This document shows, piece by piece, positions 33,425-41,776 of a stretch of 57,707 nt of DNA (position 1 is the first letter of the stretch; each line of letters begins with the position of its first letter). The stretch is from Teichococcus deserti (GTDB lineage Bacteria > Pseudomonadota > Alphaproteobacteria > Acetobacterales > Acetobacteraceae), in NCBI RefSeq assembly GCF_001982615.1, contig NZ_MLCO01000031.1, forward strand, positions 1 to 57,707, written 5' to 3'. Below the pieces are notes generated by a model, which did not search any database, was not told where the DNA came from, and saw only the letters and a list, made by a program, of their open reading frames with translations. The translations under genes were made by a program, and so were the position numbers.

Positions 33425-35044
33425 TTAGCCGCCGACGCCCACCGCCAGCGTGTACTGATCCGCCCGCGTGGCGTAGGTGATCCCCTGCCGCCCCGCCCAG
33501 ACCGACACCTCATGGTGCAGCGGCAGGATGGCGAAGTCGCGGAAGGCGATTTCCGAGGCCTCGGCCAGCAGCTTGTTGCGGGCCGCGTCGTCCATGGTGC
33601 GCAGCGCTTCCTGCAGCCGCTTGTCGAGCTCGGGGTTCGAGTATTGCCCGTTGTTCGAGGCGCCCATGCCGGCCTTGGCGTCGCGGGTGGCCAGCAGCGC
33701 CTTCAGCGGGTTGGAGGTCTCGCCGGTGTTCACGCCCCAGGCGCCCAGGTTGAAGCTGAACTCGCTGCGGGAGGAGCGGGCGGCATAGACCGACCAGGGC
33801 ATGACGTCGGCCGTGGTCTCGATGCCGATGCGGGTGAACATCTGCGCCACGGCCTGCACGATCTTGGCGTCGTTGATGTAGCGGTCGTTCGGCCCGTGGA
33901 TGGTCATGCGGAAGCCTTCCGCATAGCCGGCCTCGGCCAGCAGGGCCTTGGCGCGGTTGGGGTCGTAGGCGGGGACGGCCAGCGCGTCGGAGGTGCCGGC
34001 GGCGCCCTTCGGCAGCAGCTGGGAGGCGGGGACGGCGTCGCCCTCCATGACGCGATCGGCGATGGCCTGGCGGCTGATGGCGAGGCTCAGCGCCTGGCGG
34101 ACGCGGGCATCCTTCAGCGGGTTCTTCGCCAGCGGCTTGCCGGCGCGGTCGGTGATGAAGGGGGTGACGTCGCGGTGCTGGTCCATCGACAGATAGACGA
34201 CGCGGCTGGAGATGCCGCGGATCAGCTGGAAGCGCGGGTTCTCCTTGACGCGGCCGGTGCTCTGGGAGGGCACGGCCTCGATGATGTCGAAATCGCCGGA
34301 GAGCAGCGAGGCCAGGCGGCCGCCATCATCGGTGGCCGGCACAAGCAGAACTTCTTCCCAGGGAAGCTGGCCGCCCCACCATGTCGGGTTGCGCGCCAGC
34401 AGGATGCGGCTGCCCGGGGTGTATTGCTTCAGGACGAAGGGGCCGGTGCCGATGGCGCCGCTGCCGTCGTTGAACTGCGGCGTGGTCGCGTCCTTGGCCG
34501 AAGCGCGGATGATGCGGATGCGGCTGAGCGAATTCGGCAGCAGCGGGTCGGGCCCGTCGGTCTCGATGACCAGGGTATGCGGGTCAGGCGCGGTCATCGT
34601 CTTGATGCTGCGCGTGTAGGTGCGGAAGGAGGCGGTGCTGGGCAGGTCGTTGGCCCGGCGCAGCGAAACCATCGCGTCTTCCGCGGTGAAGGGGGACCCG
34701 TCGGTGAAGGTGACGCCCTGGCGGAGCTTGAGGACCCAGCGGGTGTCGCTCTCGGCGGTCCAGCTTTCGGCGAGGCCGGGGAGGGAGCGGGAGGCCGGGT
34801 CGTTGGTCACCAGCGCGTCGAAGATATGGCTGGCGACGGCGTTGTTCGGCGCGTTGCTCTGGAAATGCGGGTCCAGCGTGGTGTTGGGCGCCGCCATGCC
34901 GATGCGCAGGCGCTTGCCGCCGCCAGGCAGGGTCTGGCCGGAAGCCCCCTGGGCCAGGGCGGCCTCCAGCCAAGTGGTGCCGGCCAGCGCGGCGCCGAGC
35001 GTCGCCCGGGTCAGGAAGCGGCGGGTGGGGGTGAAGCCGGGCAT
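33425..35044 (-). CDS. ABC transporter substrate-binding protein, family 5 (orphan)
   Basis: A 539-residue periplasmic protein. MPGFTPTRRFLTRATLGAALAGTTWLEAALAQ is a twin-arginine-like signal. The mature part shows TLDPHFQSNAPNNAVASHIFDALV, LKLRQGVTFTDGSPFTAEDAM, GTGPFVLKQYTPGSRILL and LPLHHEVSVWAGRQGITY. ATG 35044 follows GGAGGA. A good promoter (35081-35109) lies directly upstream, so this gene is transcribed on its own even though it follows a GntR gene. No permease or ATPase is adjacent. The GntR neighbour probably controls it. Confidence 0.92.
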   Translation of the reverse strand: MPGFTPTRRFLTRATLGAALAGTTWLEAALAQGASGQTLPGGGKRLRIGMAAPNTTLDPHFQSNAPNNAVASHIFDALVTNDPASRSLPGLAESWTAESDTRWVLKLRQGVTFTDGSPFTAEDAMVSLRRANDLPSTASFRTYTRSIKTMTAPDPHTLVIETDGPDPLLPNSLSRIRIIRASAKDATTPQFNDGSGAIGTGPFVLKQYTPGSRILLARNPTWWGGQLPWEEVLLVPATDDGGRLASLLSGDFDIIEAVPSQSTGRVKENPRFQLIRGISSRVVYLSMDQHRDVTPFITDRAGKPLAKNPLKDARVRQALSLAISRQAIADRVMEGDAVPASQLLPKGAAGTSDALAVPAYDPNRAKALLAEAGYAEGFRMTIHGPNDRYINDAKIVQAVAQMFTRIGIETTADVMPWSVYAARSSRSEFSFNLGAWGVNTGETSNPLKALLATRDAKAGMGASNNGQYSNPELDKRLQEALRTMDDAARNKLLAEASEIAFRDFAILPLHHEVSVWAGRQGITYATRADQYTLAVGVGG

Positions 35045-35080
35045 GTCTTGGTCCTCCGCCGGGACGCCCGGCCGGGATGC

Positions 35081-35109
35081 ATCAAAACTGGTGCCAATTT
35101 TGGTGTCAA
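35081..35109 (-). promoter_or_regulatory. Sigma70-type promoter with direct-repeat operator candidate
   Basis: On the minus strand TTGACA (35109-35104) is followed by a 17-base spacer and TTTGAT (35086-35081), close to the housekeeping consensus and rare in this GC context. The plus strand over the spacer carries two copies of TGGTGYCAAT (35089-35098 and 35101-35110), 12 bases start to start. The -35 overlaps the last codon of the GntR gene. The predicted leader to ATG 35044 is about 30 bases with GGAGGA inside. Confidence 0.7.
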
Positions 35110-35792
35110 TCCGGCTTCGCGCGGCGAGGGGCAGTGGGGGAGGGCGAGCGGATATGCGCCCGCACCAGCGCGCGGTAGCGGGCGGCGTCGGCCTCGGCCA
35201 GGGCATCGACCATGGCATGGTGCTGCCGCGCCGATTCCGCCACCCAGCCCTGGCGGCCCCATTGGCTGAGGGGGGCGGCGGGCATGCGCAGCCTTGTCTC
35301 CATCACCTGGCGGGCCAGCTCCCGGTTCGGGCAGAGCTCCAGCAGCCCGGCATGGAAGGCCAGATTGGCCTCGTTCTGGTCCAGGATCGAGCGGTTTTCG
35401 GCGGCGTCGGAGAATTCCTGCGCCAGCGCCCGCAGCCGGGCCAGCTGCTCGGGCGTGGCGGGCAGGGCGACCATCTCGGCGGCGGCGACCTCGAGGATCA
35501 GCCGGACCTGGCGCAGCTCCTCCAGCCGGCGCGGGTCCAGCTGGTGCACGCGGTAGCCGTAGTTGGGCACATGCTCGACCAGGCGCTGCGCCACCAGCCG
35601 GTCCAGCACGCGGCGGACATCGCCGCGGGAATGGCCGTAGCGCTCCTGCAGCAGGATCTGCTTCAGCCACATGCCGGGGGCCAGCAGGCCGGCATGGATA
35701 TCCTCGGCGATGGCCGTCTCCAGCGCGCGCACCGGGTCGGGCAGCACTGTCGGCAGCGGCGCAGGCTCGGCGAGGACGGCGGGGTCGGTCAT
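35106..35792 (-). CDS. GntR family regulator with FCD domain
   Basis: A 228-residue FadR-type regulator. The winged helix is at about 20-85 (GMWLKQILLQERYGHSRGDVRRVLDRLVAQRLVEHVPNYGYRV) and the FCD helical domain at about 92-220 with NEANLAFHAGLLELCPN and SARQHHAMVDAL, where His residues could bind a metal plus a small carboxylate. The recognition helix reads SRGDVRRVLDRL. It lies between two family-5 SBP genes, 62 bases from one and divergent from the other across 191 bases; both promoters carry palindromic or repeated sites, so it probably controls both. Start ATG 35792. Confidence 0.9.
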   Translation of the reverse strand: MTDPAVLAEPAPLPTVLPDPVRALETAIAEDIHAGLLAPGMWLKQILLQERYGHSRGDVRRVLDRLVAQRLVEHVPNYGYRVHQLDPRRLEELRQVRLILEVAAAEMVALPATPEQLARLRALAQEFSDAAENRSILDQNEANLAFHAGLLELCPNRELARQVMETRLRMPAAPLSQWGRQGWVAESARQHHAMVDALAEADAARYRALVRAHIRSPSPTAPRRAKPD

Positions 35793-35870
35793 GCAAGGCT
35801 CCTCGGTCTGCAGGACTGGTAGAGCCTGGGACCCCGCCGCGCCAAGCCCTGCAGGCGTGGCGGCGGGCGG

Positions 35871-35915
35871 TTGACATCCGGCGCGCTTGGCCGGCTAAAT
35901 CGAAACGGAATTCCG
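35871..35915 (+). promoter_or_regulatory. Promoter with CGGAATTCCG palindrome upstream of the family-5 SBP gene
   Basis: TTGACA (35871-35876), 18-base spacer, CTAAAT (35895-35900), then the perfect palindrome CGGAATTCCG (35906-35915) where transcription would start, flanked by AAA on both sides. This is the expected place for a repressor site. The -35 is perfect; the -10 is weak. The region is the divergent gap shared with the GntR gene. Confidence 0.55.
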
Positions 35916-35983
35916 AAATAGGAACGCCCCGACCGCGCCGAGAGGCGCTGGGAGGGGAAAAGCTGGGAAGGAAACTGACAAAG

Positions 35984-37570
35984 ATGCGGCGTCGGCAATT
36001 GCTGGCGGCGGTGCCGGCGGGGCTTCTGCTGCCCCTGGCCCGCCCCTCCCTGGTGCGGGCCCAGTCCGAGCGCGTGCTGCGTTTCGTCCCCTTCGTCGAC
36101 CTGTCGCTGCTCGATCCGGTGGCCACCACTGCGACGCCGACGCGCAACCATGCCTTCCTGGTCTATGACACGCTCTATGGCCTGGATGCCGAGTTCAAGC
36201 CGCAGCCGCAGATGGTCGCCGGCCATGTTGTCGAGGATGACGGCAAGCTGTGGAAGCTGACGCTGCGCCCGGGGTTGATGTTCCATGACGGCAGCAAGGT
36301 CACCGCGCGGGATTGCGTGGCCAGCATCCAGCGCTGGGCGTCGCGCGATTCCTTCGGCCAGGCGCTGACCGCGGCGACGGCGGAGCTCTCCGCCCCCGAC
36401 GACACCACCATCCAGTTCCGGTTGAAAAAACCCTTCCCGCTGCTGCCGGCGGCGCTGGCCAAGGCCTCGCCCAGCATGTGCGCCATCATGCCGGAGCGTC
36501 TGGCCAAGACCGACCCGGCGCGGCAGGTGACCGAGATCATCGGCAGCGGCCCCTTCCGCTTCCTCGAGCGCGAACACCTGGCGGGTGCGAAGGCGGCCTA
36601 TGCCCGCTTCGAAGGCTACCAGCCGCGGGGCGACGGCCAGGTTGGCGGCACCGCGGGGCCCAAGGTCGCGCATTTCGACCGCGTCGAATGGATCACCATG
36701 CCCGATCCTTCCTCGGCCTCCGCCGCGCTGCGGGTGGGCGAGATCGACTGGTGGGAGACGCCGTCCCCCGACCTGGCGCCGCTGCTGAAGCGCGACCGCA
36801 ATGTCCGCGTCGAGGTGAAGGACCGCCAGGGGCTGACGCCGATCCTGCGCTTCAACTGCATCCAGCCGCCCTTCGACAATGTGGCGCTGCGCCGCGCCGT
36901 GCTGCGCGCCGTCGACCAGTCGGAATTCATGCAGTCCTACAGCAGCGATCCCGACACCTGGCACGTCAAGCTGGGCATGTTCTGCCCCGGCACGCCGATG
37001 GCCAACAATGCCGGCCTGGATGAGCTCTTCGGCCCCACCGACCTGGCCCGCGCCAAGAAGGAGATCGCGGAATCGGGGTATAAGGGCCAGAAGATCGCCT
37101 TCATGCTGCCGATGGACCATCCGGTCAGCGCGCCGCTCGGCCAGCTCGGCATCGACCTGTTCAAGCGCCTCGGCCTGAACGTCGAGGTGCAGGCGGTCGA
37201 CAGCGGCACCCTGTTCCAGCGCCGCAACTCGCGCGAGCCGGTGGAGAAGGGCGGCTGGAGCATCTTCCCCTCGATGGTCTCGGGCCTGAACATCCTCGAC
37301 CCGGCGGTCACCAGCGTCGCCCGCGCCAACGGGCTGCAGGGCTGGTACGGCTGGCCGGAAAGCCCCGAGGCCGAGCGCCTGCGCGACGCCTGGCTGGAGG
37401 AGCGCGACCTGGCCGCGCAGCAGAAGCTGGCCGCCGAGATCCAGCTGCAGGCCTGGCGCGACGCCACCTTCCTGCCGACCGGCCAGATCTTCCAGCCCAT
37501 GGCCTGGCGCCGCAACATCGACGGCGTGCTCGACGGCTTCGTCAAGTTCTGGAACGTCCGGCGTGTCTGA
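35984..37570 (+). CDS. ABC transporter substrate-binding protein, family 5 (paralogue of the 3144-4730 product)
   Basis: A 528-residue periplasmic binding protein with signal peptide MRRRQLLAAVPAGLLLPLA. It shares length and long blocks with the product of 3144-4730: VLRFVP opening, TRNHAFLVYDTLYG, PQMVAGHVVEDDGKLWKLTLRPGL, MPERLAKTDP, GSGPFRFLEREH, AHFDRVEW and PPFDNVALRRA. The two probably arose by duplication and bind related ligands. It follows a TTGACA promoter, and its stop lies 16 bases before an NAD(P)-dependent oxidoreductase gene, so the pair is an operon. No importer membrane genes are near. Confidence 0.92.
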   Translation: MRRRQLLAAVPAGLLLPLARPSLVRAQSERVLRFVPFVDLSLLDPVATTATPTRNHAFLVYDTLYGLDAEFKPQPQMVAGHVVEDDGKLWKLTLRPGLMFHDGSKVTARDCVASIQRWASRDSFGQALTAATAELSAPDDTTIQFRLKKPFPLLPAALAKASPSMCAIMPERLAKTDPARQVTEIIGSGPFRFLEREHLAGAKAAYARFEGYQPRGDGQVGGTAGPKVAHFDRVEWITMPDPSSASAALRVGEIDWWETPSPDLAPLLKRDRNVRVEVKDRQGLTPILRFNCIQPPFDNVALRRAVLRAVDQSEFMQSYSSDPDTWHVKLGMFCPGTPMANNAGLDELFGPTDLARAKKEIAESGYKGQKIAFMLPMDHPVSAPLGQLGIDLFKRLGLNVEVQAVDSGTLFQRRNSREPVEKGGWSIFPSMVSGLNILDPAVTSVARANGLQGWYGWPESPEAERLRDAWLEERDLAAQQKLAAEIQLQAWRDATFLPTGQIFQPMAWRRNIDGVLDGFVKFWNVRRV

Positions 37571-37586
37571 CAAGGATCAAGGCAAC

Positions 37587-38474
37587 ATGCGCAACCAGAT
37601 CCGCGTCGGCCTGGTGGGCTATGGCGAGATCGGCAGCACGCTCGGCGCCGGGCTGCGCGCCAACGGGCTGGTCGAGGTGCTGAGCTACGACAACGGCGCC
37701 TTCGACGGGCCTTACGCGGCGCTGATCCAGCAGCGAGCCGCTGCGGCCGGCGTCACCCTGGTGGACAGCCCGGCGGCCCTCGTCGCCCGGGTCGACATCA
37801 TCCTGGGCGTGACCCCCGGATCCTCCTCCGTCGCCAGCGCCGAAGCCTTCGCCCCGCATCTGAGGAGGGGGCAGATCTACGCCGACGTCGCCTCCGCCAC
37901 CCCCAAGGTGAAGCAGGCGGTGGAACGGATCCTGGCGGGCACCGGCGCGCTGCTCGCCGATGCCTCCATCATGGGCACGCCGAAGGACGGGCTGGCCCTG
38001 CCCATCCTGTCCAGCGGCCCGGCCGCCCGTGCCGTGGCGGAGGCGCTGACCCCCTGGGGCATGCGCATCGACCCCGTCGAAGGCCCGCTCGGCACCGCCT
38101 CCGGCATCAAGATCATGCGCTCGGTCCTCATCAAGGGCATCGAGGCGCTGCTCGACGAAATGCTGCTCGGCGCCCGCTACTACGGGCTGGCGGACACGGT
38201 GATGGCCTCGGCCGCCAGGACCCTGCAGAAGCCGCTGGACGAGCTGGCGGCGGGGATGCTCACCACCGGCGTCATCCACGCCAGGCGCCGCGCGGAGGAA
38301 GTGGCGATGGCGGCAGAAGCGCTCGCCGATGCGGGGGTCGAGCCGATGGTCACCCGGGGGACCGAAGCGCGGCTCCGCTGGGTCGAAAGCCTGGACCTGA
38401 AGACGCATTTCGAAGGCAAGGTGCCGGAAGATCTGGAGACGGCGCTTCAGGCCATCGAAAGCAAAAGCAGGTAA
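37587..38474 (+). CDS. NAD(P)-dependent oxidoreductase of the 6-phosphogluconate/3-hydroxyisobutyrate dehydrogenase superfamily (DUF1932 type)
   Basis: A 295-residue protein with an N-terminal Rossmann domain (VGLVGYGEIGSTLGAGLRANG, glycine-rich loop) and a helical C-terminal domain of the DUF1932 type (ASGIKIMRSVLIKGIEALLDE, Lys in the position of the catalytic lysine). It probably oxidises a beta-hydroxy acid or imine-type substrate. I prefer ATG 37587 with AAGG just upstream; a GTG at 37563 overlapping the SBP stop is possible and would add eight residues. A terminator-like palindrome follows. It likely handles the compound imported by the preceding SBP. Confidence 0.87.
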   Translation: MRNQIRVGLVGYGEIGSTLGAGLRANGLVEVLSYDNGAFDGPYAALIQQRAAAAGVTLVDSPAALVARVDIILGVTPGSSSVASAEAFAPHLRRGQIYADVASATPKVKQAVERILAGTGALLADASIMGTPKDGLALPILSSGPAARAVAEALTPWGMRIDPVEGPLGTASGIKIMRSVLIKGIEALLDEMLLGARYYGLADTVMASAARTLQKPLDELAAGMLTTGVIHARRRAEEVAMAAEALADAGVEPMVTRGTEARLRWVESLDLKTHFEGKVPEDLETALQAIESKSR

Positions 38475-38478
38475 GATT

Positions 38479-38501
38479 CCGGGGGCATTGAATGCCCCCG
38501 G
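38479..38501 (+). terminator. Palindromic terminator-like repeat, copy 5
   Basis: CCGGGGGCAT (38479-38488), loop TGA, ATGCCCCCGG (38492-38501), followed by ACCCCCAC as in the family tail but without the T-run. It fills the 36-base gap between the oxidoreductase stop and the convergent IclR stop, so it could serve both transcripts. Confidence 0.65.
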
Positions 38502-38510
38502 ACCCCCACG

Positions 38511-39224
38511 TCAGAAAGCGAGGCGGCTGCCCAGGCCGCGCGACAGCCCCCGCGCCATCTCCAGCAGCACCGGGCCCGCGACAGCCGCCGCCTCGCGCGT
38601 GAAGCGCGTCACCGGGCCACTCAAGGTCAAGGCGCCCACAAAAACATCCTCGGCACCGAAGACCGGCGCCGCCATCCCCGCCGCATGCGGATCATGCGCC
38701 CCCGAGGTGTAAAGCGGAAACCGCGTCGCCTCGGCCTCGCCCGCCAGCTCGACAGAAGAAAAAAGTCGCAGCACCTGCGCGATGGCCGAGGTATCCATCG
38801 GCAGCAGATCCCCAGCCCGCACATGCAGCCGCAAGCGCTGCGGGGAATCGACGCGGAACAGGCACAGCCGCTGCTCGCCGCGCCGGATGTAGAAGGCGGC
38901 ACTTTCTCCGGTCGCCGCCACCAGCCGCTCCAGCACCGGCATCACATGTGCCTCCAGCCGGAAGGACTGCTGGTAGATCGCGCCCAGCCGCAGCAGCTCC
39001 GCCTCCAGCCGGTAGCTGCCGTCCGGCAGCCGGCCGAGATAGCCATGCGCCTCCAGCGACACCGCCAGCCGCATGATCGTGCTCTTCACCAACCCGGTGC
39101 GGGCCGACAGCTCGGCCAGGCTCACCGCCCCGTCGCCCTTGCGGAAGGCGCTCAGCAGGGTGAGCGTGCGCTCGGCCGAGGCCACCCCCTCCAGTGCCGG
39201 CGCCTGGTCTGCGCTTCGTTTCAT
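38511..39224 (-). CDS. IclR family transcriptional regulator
   Basis: A 237-residue regulator. The N-terminal helix-turn-helix is at about 15-75 (AERTLTLLSAFRKGDGAVSLAELSARTGLVKSTIMRLAVSLEAHGYL), and the IclR effector domain at about 80-235 with ESAAFYIRRGEQRLCLFRVDSP and the usual GAGxxAP region changed to DPHAAGMAAPVFG. IclR proteins sense small aromatic or aliphatic acids. It is divergent from the RraA-like gene across 141 bases; there, an imperfect AAA-GC/GC-TTT inverted repeat at about 39273-39289 could be its operator. Confidence 0.9.
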   Translation of the reverse strand: MKRSADQAPALEGVASAERTLTLLSAFRKGDGAVSLAELSARTGLVKSTIMRLAVSLEAHGYLGRLPDGSYRLEAELLRLGAIYQQSFRLEAHVMPVLERLVAATGESAAFYIRRGEQRLCLFRVDSPQRLRLHVRAGDLLPMDTSAIAQVLRLFSSVELAGEAEATRFPLYTSGAHDPHAAGMAAPVFGAEDVFVGALTLSGPVTRFTREAAAVAGPVLLEMARGLSRGLGSRLAF

Positions 39225-39365
39225 GGTCGCGAGAGTTACTGGCCCGGCTGGCTCCCCGCAAGCACGACCCCGAAATGGCGTTGCGTTTTATCCAGCCTGC
39301 CCCCCTGTCCAGCCCGGCGCTTTGGCGCGAGACTGCCGGCCGCTTTCGAACGGAGAGACAAAGCC

Positions 39366-40040
39366 ATGCCCATCGGTTTCCGCATCCTGCCCCGCGCGCG
39401 CCAGGTCGATGCCGCGACGGCCGAGCGCTTCCGTGCGCTGCCGGTGGCCAATATCAGCGACTGCATGTCCCGCATGACCGCCGGCGGCCCGCGCCTGCGC
39501 CCGATGCATTCGGGTGGCGTGCTCTCCGGCCCGGCCCTGACGGTGAAGACCCGCCCCGGCGACAACCTGATGATCCACAAGGCCATCGGCCTGGCGCAGC
39601 CCGGCGACGTCATCGTCGTCGATGCCGGCGGCGACCTGACCAACGCCCTGATCGGCGAGCTGATGCTGGCCCAGATGGTCAAGAAGAACCTCGGCGGCAT
39701 CGTCATCAACGGCGCCATCCGCGACAGCGGCGCCATCCGCGCCCAGGATTTCCCGGTCTATGCCGCCGGCGTCACCCATCGCGGCCCCTACAAGGACGGT
39801 CCGGGCGAGATCAACGTCACCATCGCCCTCGACGGCATGGTGATCGAGCCTGGCGACCTGATCGTCGGCGACGAGGACGGCCTGCTCTGCGTCCCCTTCG
39901 ACGACGTGGCCGCGCTCGAGGCCGCGACGCTGGCCAAGAACGCCGCCGAGCAGAAGACCATCGCCGCCATCGCCGATGACAGCAACGACACGGCCTGGGT
40001 CGACGCCGCGCTGCGCCGGAACGGCTGCGAAGGTCTCTGA
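39366..40040 (+). CDS. RraA-like protein / 4-hydroxy-4-methyl-2-oxoglutarate aldolase-type
   Basis: A 224-residue RraA-fold protein. VANISDCMSRMTAGGPRLRPMH, GPALTVKTRPGDNLMIHKAI, GDVIVVDAGGDLTNALIGELM, GGIVINGAIRDSGAIRAQDFPVYA and the Gly-rich IVGDEDGLLCVP match HMG/CHA aldolases and dimethylmenaquinone-methyltransferase-like proteins. GAIRDS carries the Arg and Asp used for substrate and metal. It could split a hydroxy-oxo acid to pyruvate. ATG 39366 follows GGAGAGA. It is divergent from IclR, its likely regulator. Confidence 0.9.
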   Translation: MPIGFRILPRARQVDAATAERFRALPVANISDCMSRMTAGGPRLRPMHSGGVLSGPALTVKTRPGDNLMIHKAIGLAQPGDVIVVDAGGDLTNALIGELMLAQMVKKNLGGIVINGAIRDSGAIRAQDFPVYAAGVTHRGPYKDGPGEINVTIALDGMVIEPGDLIVGDEDGLLCVPFDDVAALEAATLAKNAAEQKTIAAIADDSNDTAWVDAALRRNGCEGL

Positions 40041-40050
40041 CGCCGATCGT

Positions 40051-40080
40051 CGGGGGGAGGGCGCCTTCCCCCCGGCTTCT
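40051..40080 (+). terminator. GC hairpin with short T-rich tail after the RraA-like gene
   Basis: CGGGGGGAGG (40051-40060) pairs with CCTTCCCCCCG (about 40064-40074) with one bulge, followed by GCTTCTCCT. It sits ten bases after the stop at 40040. It has the G-run/C-run core of the palindrome family but not the ACCCCCATC tail. Confidence 0.55.
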
Positions 40081-40136
40081 CCTGCCGCCGATCCGCGCCT
40101 AGTCTCGTGCTGCAACGCAGCGCATGGAAGGGCATC

Positions 40137-41573
40137 ATGGACAGGCAGCAAGCCGGGCTGGCGACGCTCGAGACGGACCTGGCCCGCGACCTGCAGCGCC
40201 TGACCCTGCCCGCCGCCGCCTGGCCCGCCGAGCGCCACGGCCCCGACGGCGCGCCGATGCCCGACGTGCTGGTGATCGGCGCCGGCATGTATGGCGTGGC
40301 CGCCGCCGCCGCCCTGACCTTCAAGGGCATCCGCAACATCCAGGTACTGGACCGCGCCCCCGAAGGCCTGGAAGGCCCCTGGGTCACCACCGCGCGGATG
40401 CGGACGCTCCGCAGCCCGAAGCACCTGCCGGGCATCGACCTCGGCATCCCCTCCCTGACTTTCCGCGCCTGGTTCGAGGCGGCCCACGGCGCCGAGGCCT
40501 GGGACCCGCTCTACAAGATCCTCAATGCCGAATGGCAGGACTACATCACCTGGGTCCGCCGCGCGCTGCGCCTGCCGGTCGCCAATGGCGTCGAGGTGCT
40601 GGCCGTCCACCCTTCCGCGGACCATGTCGGCGTCACCCTGCGCGACGCTTACGGCACCCGGCGGGTCGCGACCCGCCGCCTCGTCATGGCCAGCGGCCGC
40701 GCCGGCACCGGCGGGCCCAGCCTGCCGCCGGGCGTCGACCCGGCGCTGTTCCCGAAGCTGGCCGCCCACAGCAACGACGTCATCGACTTCGCGGCGCTGC
40801 GCGCGAAGCGCGTCGCGGTGATCGGCGCCGGCCCGTCCTCCTGGGACAATGCGGCGGCGGCGCTGGAGGCGGGGGCGGCGCGCGTCGACCTCTATATCCG
40901 CCGCCGCGTGCTGCCCCAGGTCAACAAGGGCCGTGGCTCGGCCAACCAGGGCTTCTTCGAGGGCTGGCCCTCCCTGCCGGCGGCCGAGAAATGGCGCCTG
41001 CTGGCCTATATGCACGACGTCCAGTCGCCGCCGCCGCATGAAAGCATTCTCCGCGTTCTCGACCAGCCGGGCTTCCATGTCCATCTTGGCACGCCGCTGC
41101 GGGGCGCGGTGGCGGGGCAGGGGGGTGGCGTCGCGCTCACCGTGGGCGATGGCCAGGCGGCCTCCGCGGATTTCCTGATCTTCGGCACCGGCTTCAGCAT
41201 CGACATGGCCCGCATCGCCGAGTTTGCCTCCTTCGCCGGCGACATCGCCCTCTGGGCCGACCGCTACACCCCGCCGCCCGGGCTGCAGCGTGCCGAGATC
41301 GCCCGCTTCCCCTGGCTCGACGCCGGCTTCGAGCTGACCGCGCGCGACCCGGCGGCGACCCCCGGCCTGTCGCGCATCCACCTGTTCAACCACGCCGCCA
41401 TGGCGAGCCTCGGCGCCATCGCTTCCGACGTTCCGGGCGTCTCGATCGGCGCGGGCCGGCTGGCGCGGCAGATCGCGGCGGCCATCTTCGCCGAGGATAT
41501 CGACGTGATGCGCGCCCGGCTGGAGGCCTTCGACGAGCCGGAACTCAAGGGCACCCCCTTCTTCGCCCTCTAA
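40137..41573 (+). CDS. FAD/NAD(P)-binding monooxygenase-like flavoprotein
   Basis: A 478-residue flavoprotein with two dinucleotide-binding motifs: FAD-site VLVIGAGMYGVAAAAAL (about 42-58) and NAD(P)-site VAVIGAGPSSWDNAAAAL (about 228-245), then FLIFGTGFSIDM near the C-terminal third. The layout resembles FMO/ornithine N-hydroxylase-like oxidases. It could oxygenate a nitrogen, sulfur or carbonyl compound; the sequence does not say which. ATG 40137 has GGAAGGG upstream. It follows the RraA-like gene by 96 bases and a hairpin, so it may be transcribed separately. Confidence 0.85.
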   Translation: MDRQQAGLATLETDLARDLQRLTLPAAAWPAERHGPDGAPMPDVLVIGAGMYGVAAAAALTFKGIRNIQVLDRAPEGLEGPWVTTARMRTLRSPKHLPGIDLGIPSLTFRAWFEAAHGAEAWDPLYKILNAEWQDYITWVRRALRLPVANGVEVLAVHPSADHVGVTLRDAYGTRRVATRRLVMASGRAGTGGPSLPPGVDPALFPKLAAHSNDVIDFAALRAKRVAVIGAGPSSWDNAAAALEAGAARVDLYIRRRVLPQVNKGRGSANQGFFEGWPSLPAAEKWRLLAYMHDVQSPPPHESILRVLDQPGFHVHLGTPLRGAVAGQGGGVALTVGDGQAASADFLIFGTGFSIDMARIAEFASFAGDIALWADRYTPPPGLQRAEIARFPWLDAGFELTARDPAATPGLSRIHLFNHAAMASLGAIASDVPGVSIGAGRLARQIAAAIFAEDIDVMRARLEAFDEPELKGTPFFAL

Positions 41574-41612
41574 ACCCGCTGCGCCGCGGGTATTTCCGCG
41601 GGGATGTTTTTC
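41574..41612 (+). terminator. Hairpin and T-rich stretch after the flavoprotein gene
   Basis: ACCCGC (41574-41579), loop TGCGCC, GCGGGT (41586-41591), followed by ATTTCC and further on GTTTTTC. It starts right after the stop codon. A competing stem CGCGG/CCGCG overlaps the right arm. Confidence 0.5.
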
Positions 41613-41695
41613 TCCGCGATGGCCAGCGGGGAGCATGGGCATCCTCCCCCGCCACCCCGCCGCGCAGAGAACTGTTTTTCGCCACATTTCCGTTT

Positions 41696-41710
41696 GACTC
41701 GAAAAGAGTC
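41696..41710. promoter_or_regulatory. Inverted repeat GACTC-N5-GAGTC upstream of the sulfonate-type SBP gene
   Basis: Perfect 5-bp arms (41696-41700 and 41706-41710) around GAAAA lie within an AT-richer patch 67-81 bases before ATG 41777. A TTGACT at 41694-41699 overlaps the left arm and could be a -35; the nearest -10-like GATAAG (41721-41726) is spaced too far (21 bases). Candidate operator of the sulfur importer operon. The rest of the 203-base gap is described by the terminator at its left end. Confidence 0.4.
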
Positions 41711-41776
41711 GTGCATTCCTGATAAGACGATCAGCCAACGTTAAACCCCTGGCTGGGAAGCTGTCAGGAGTTCCCG

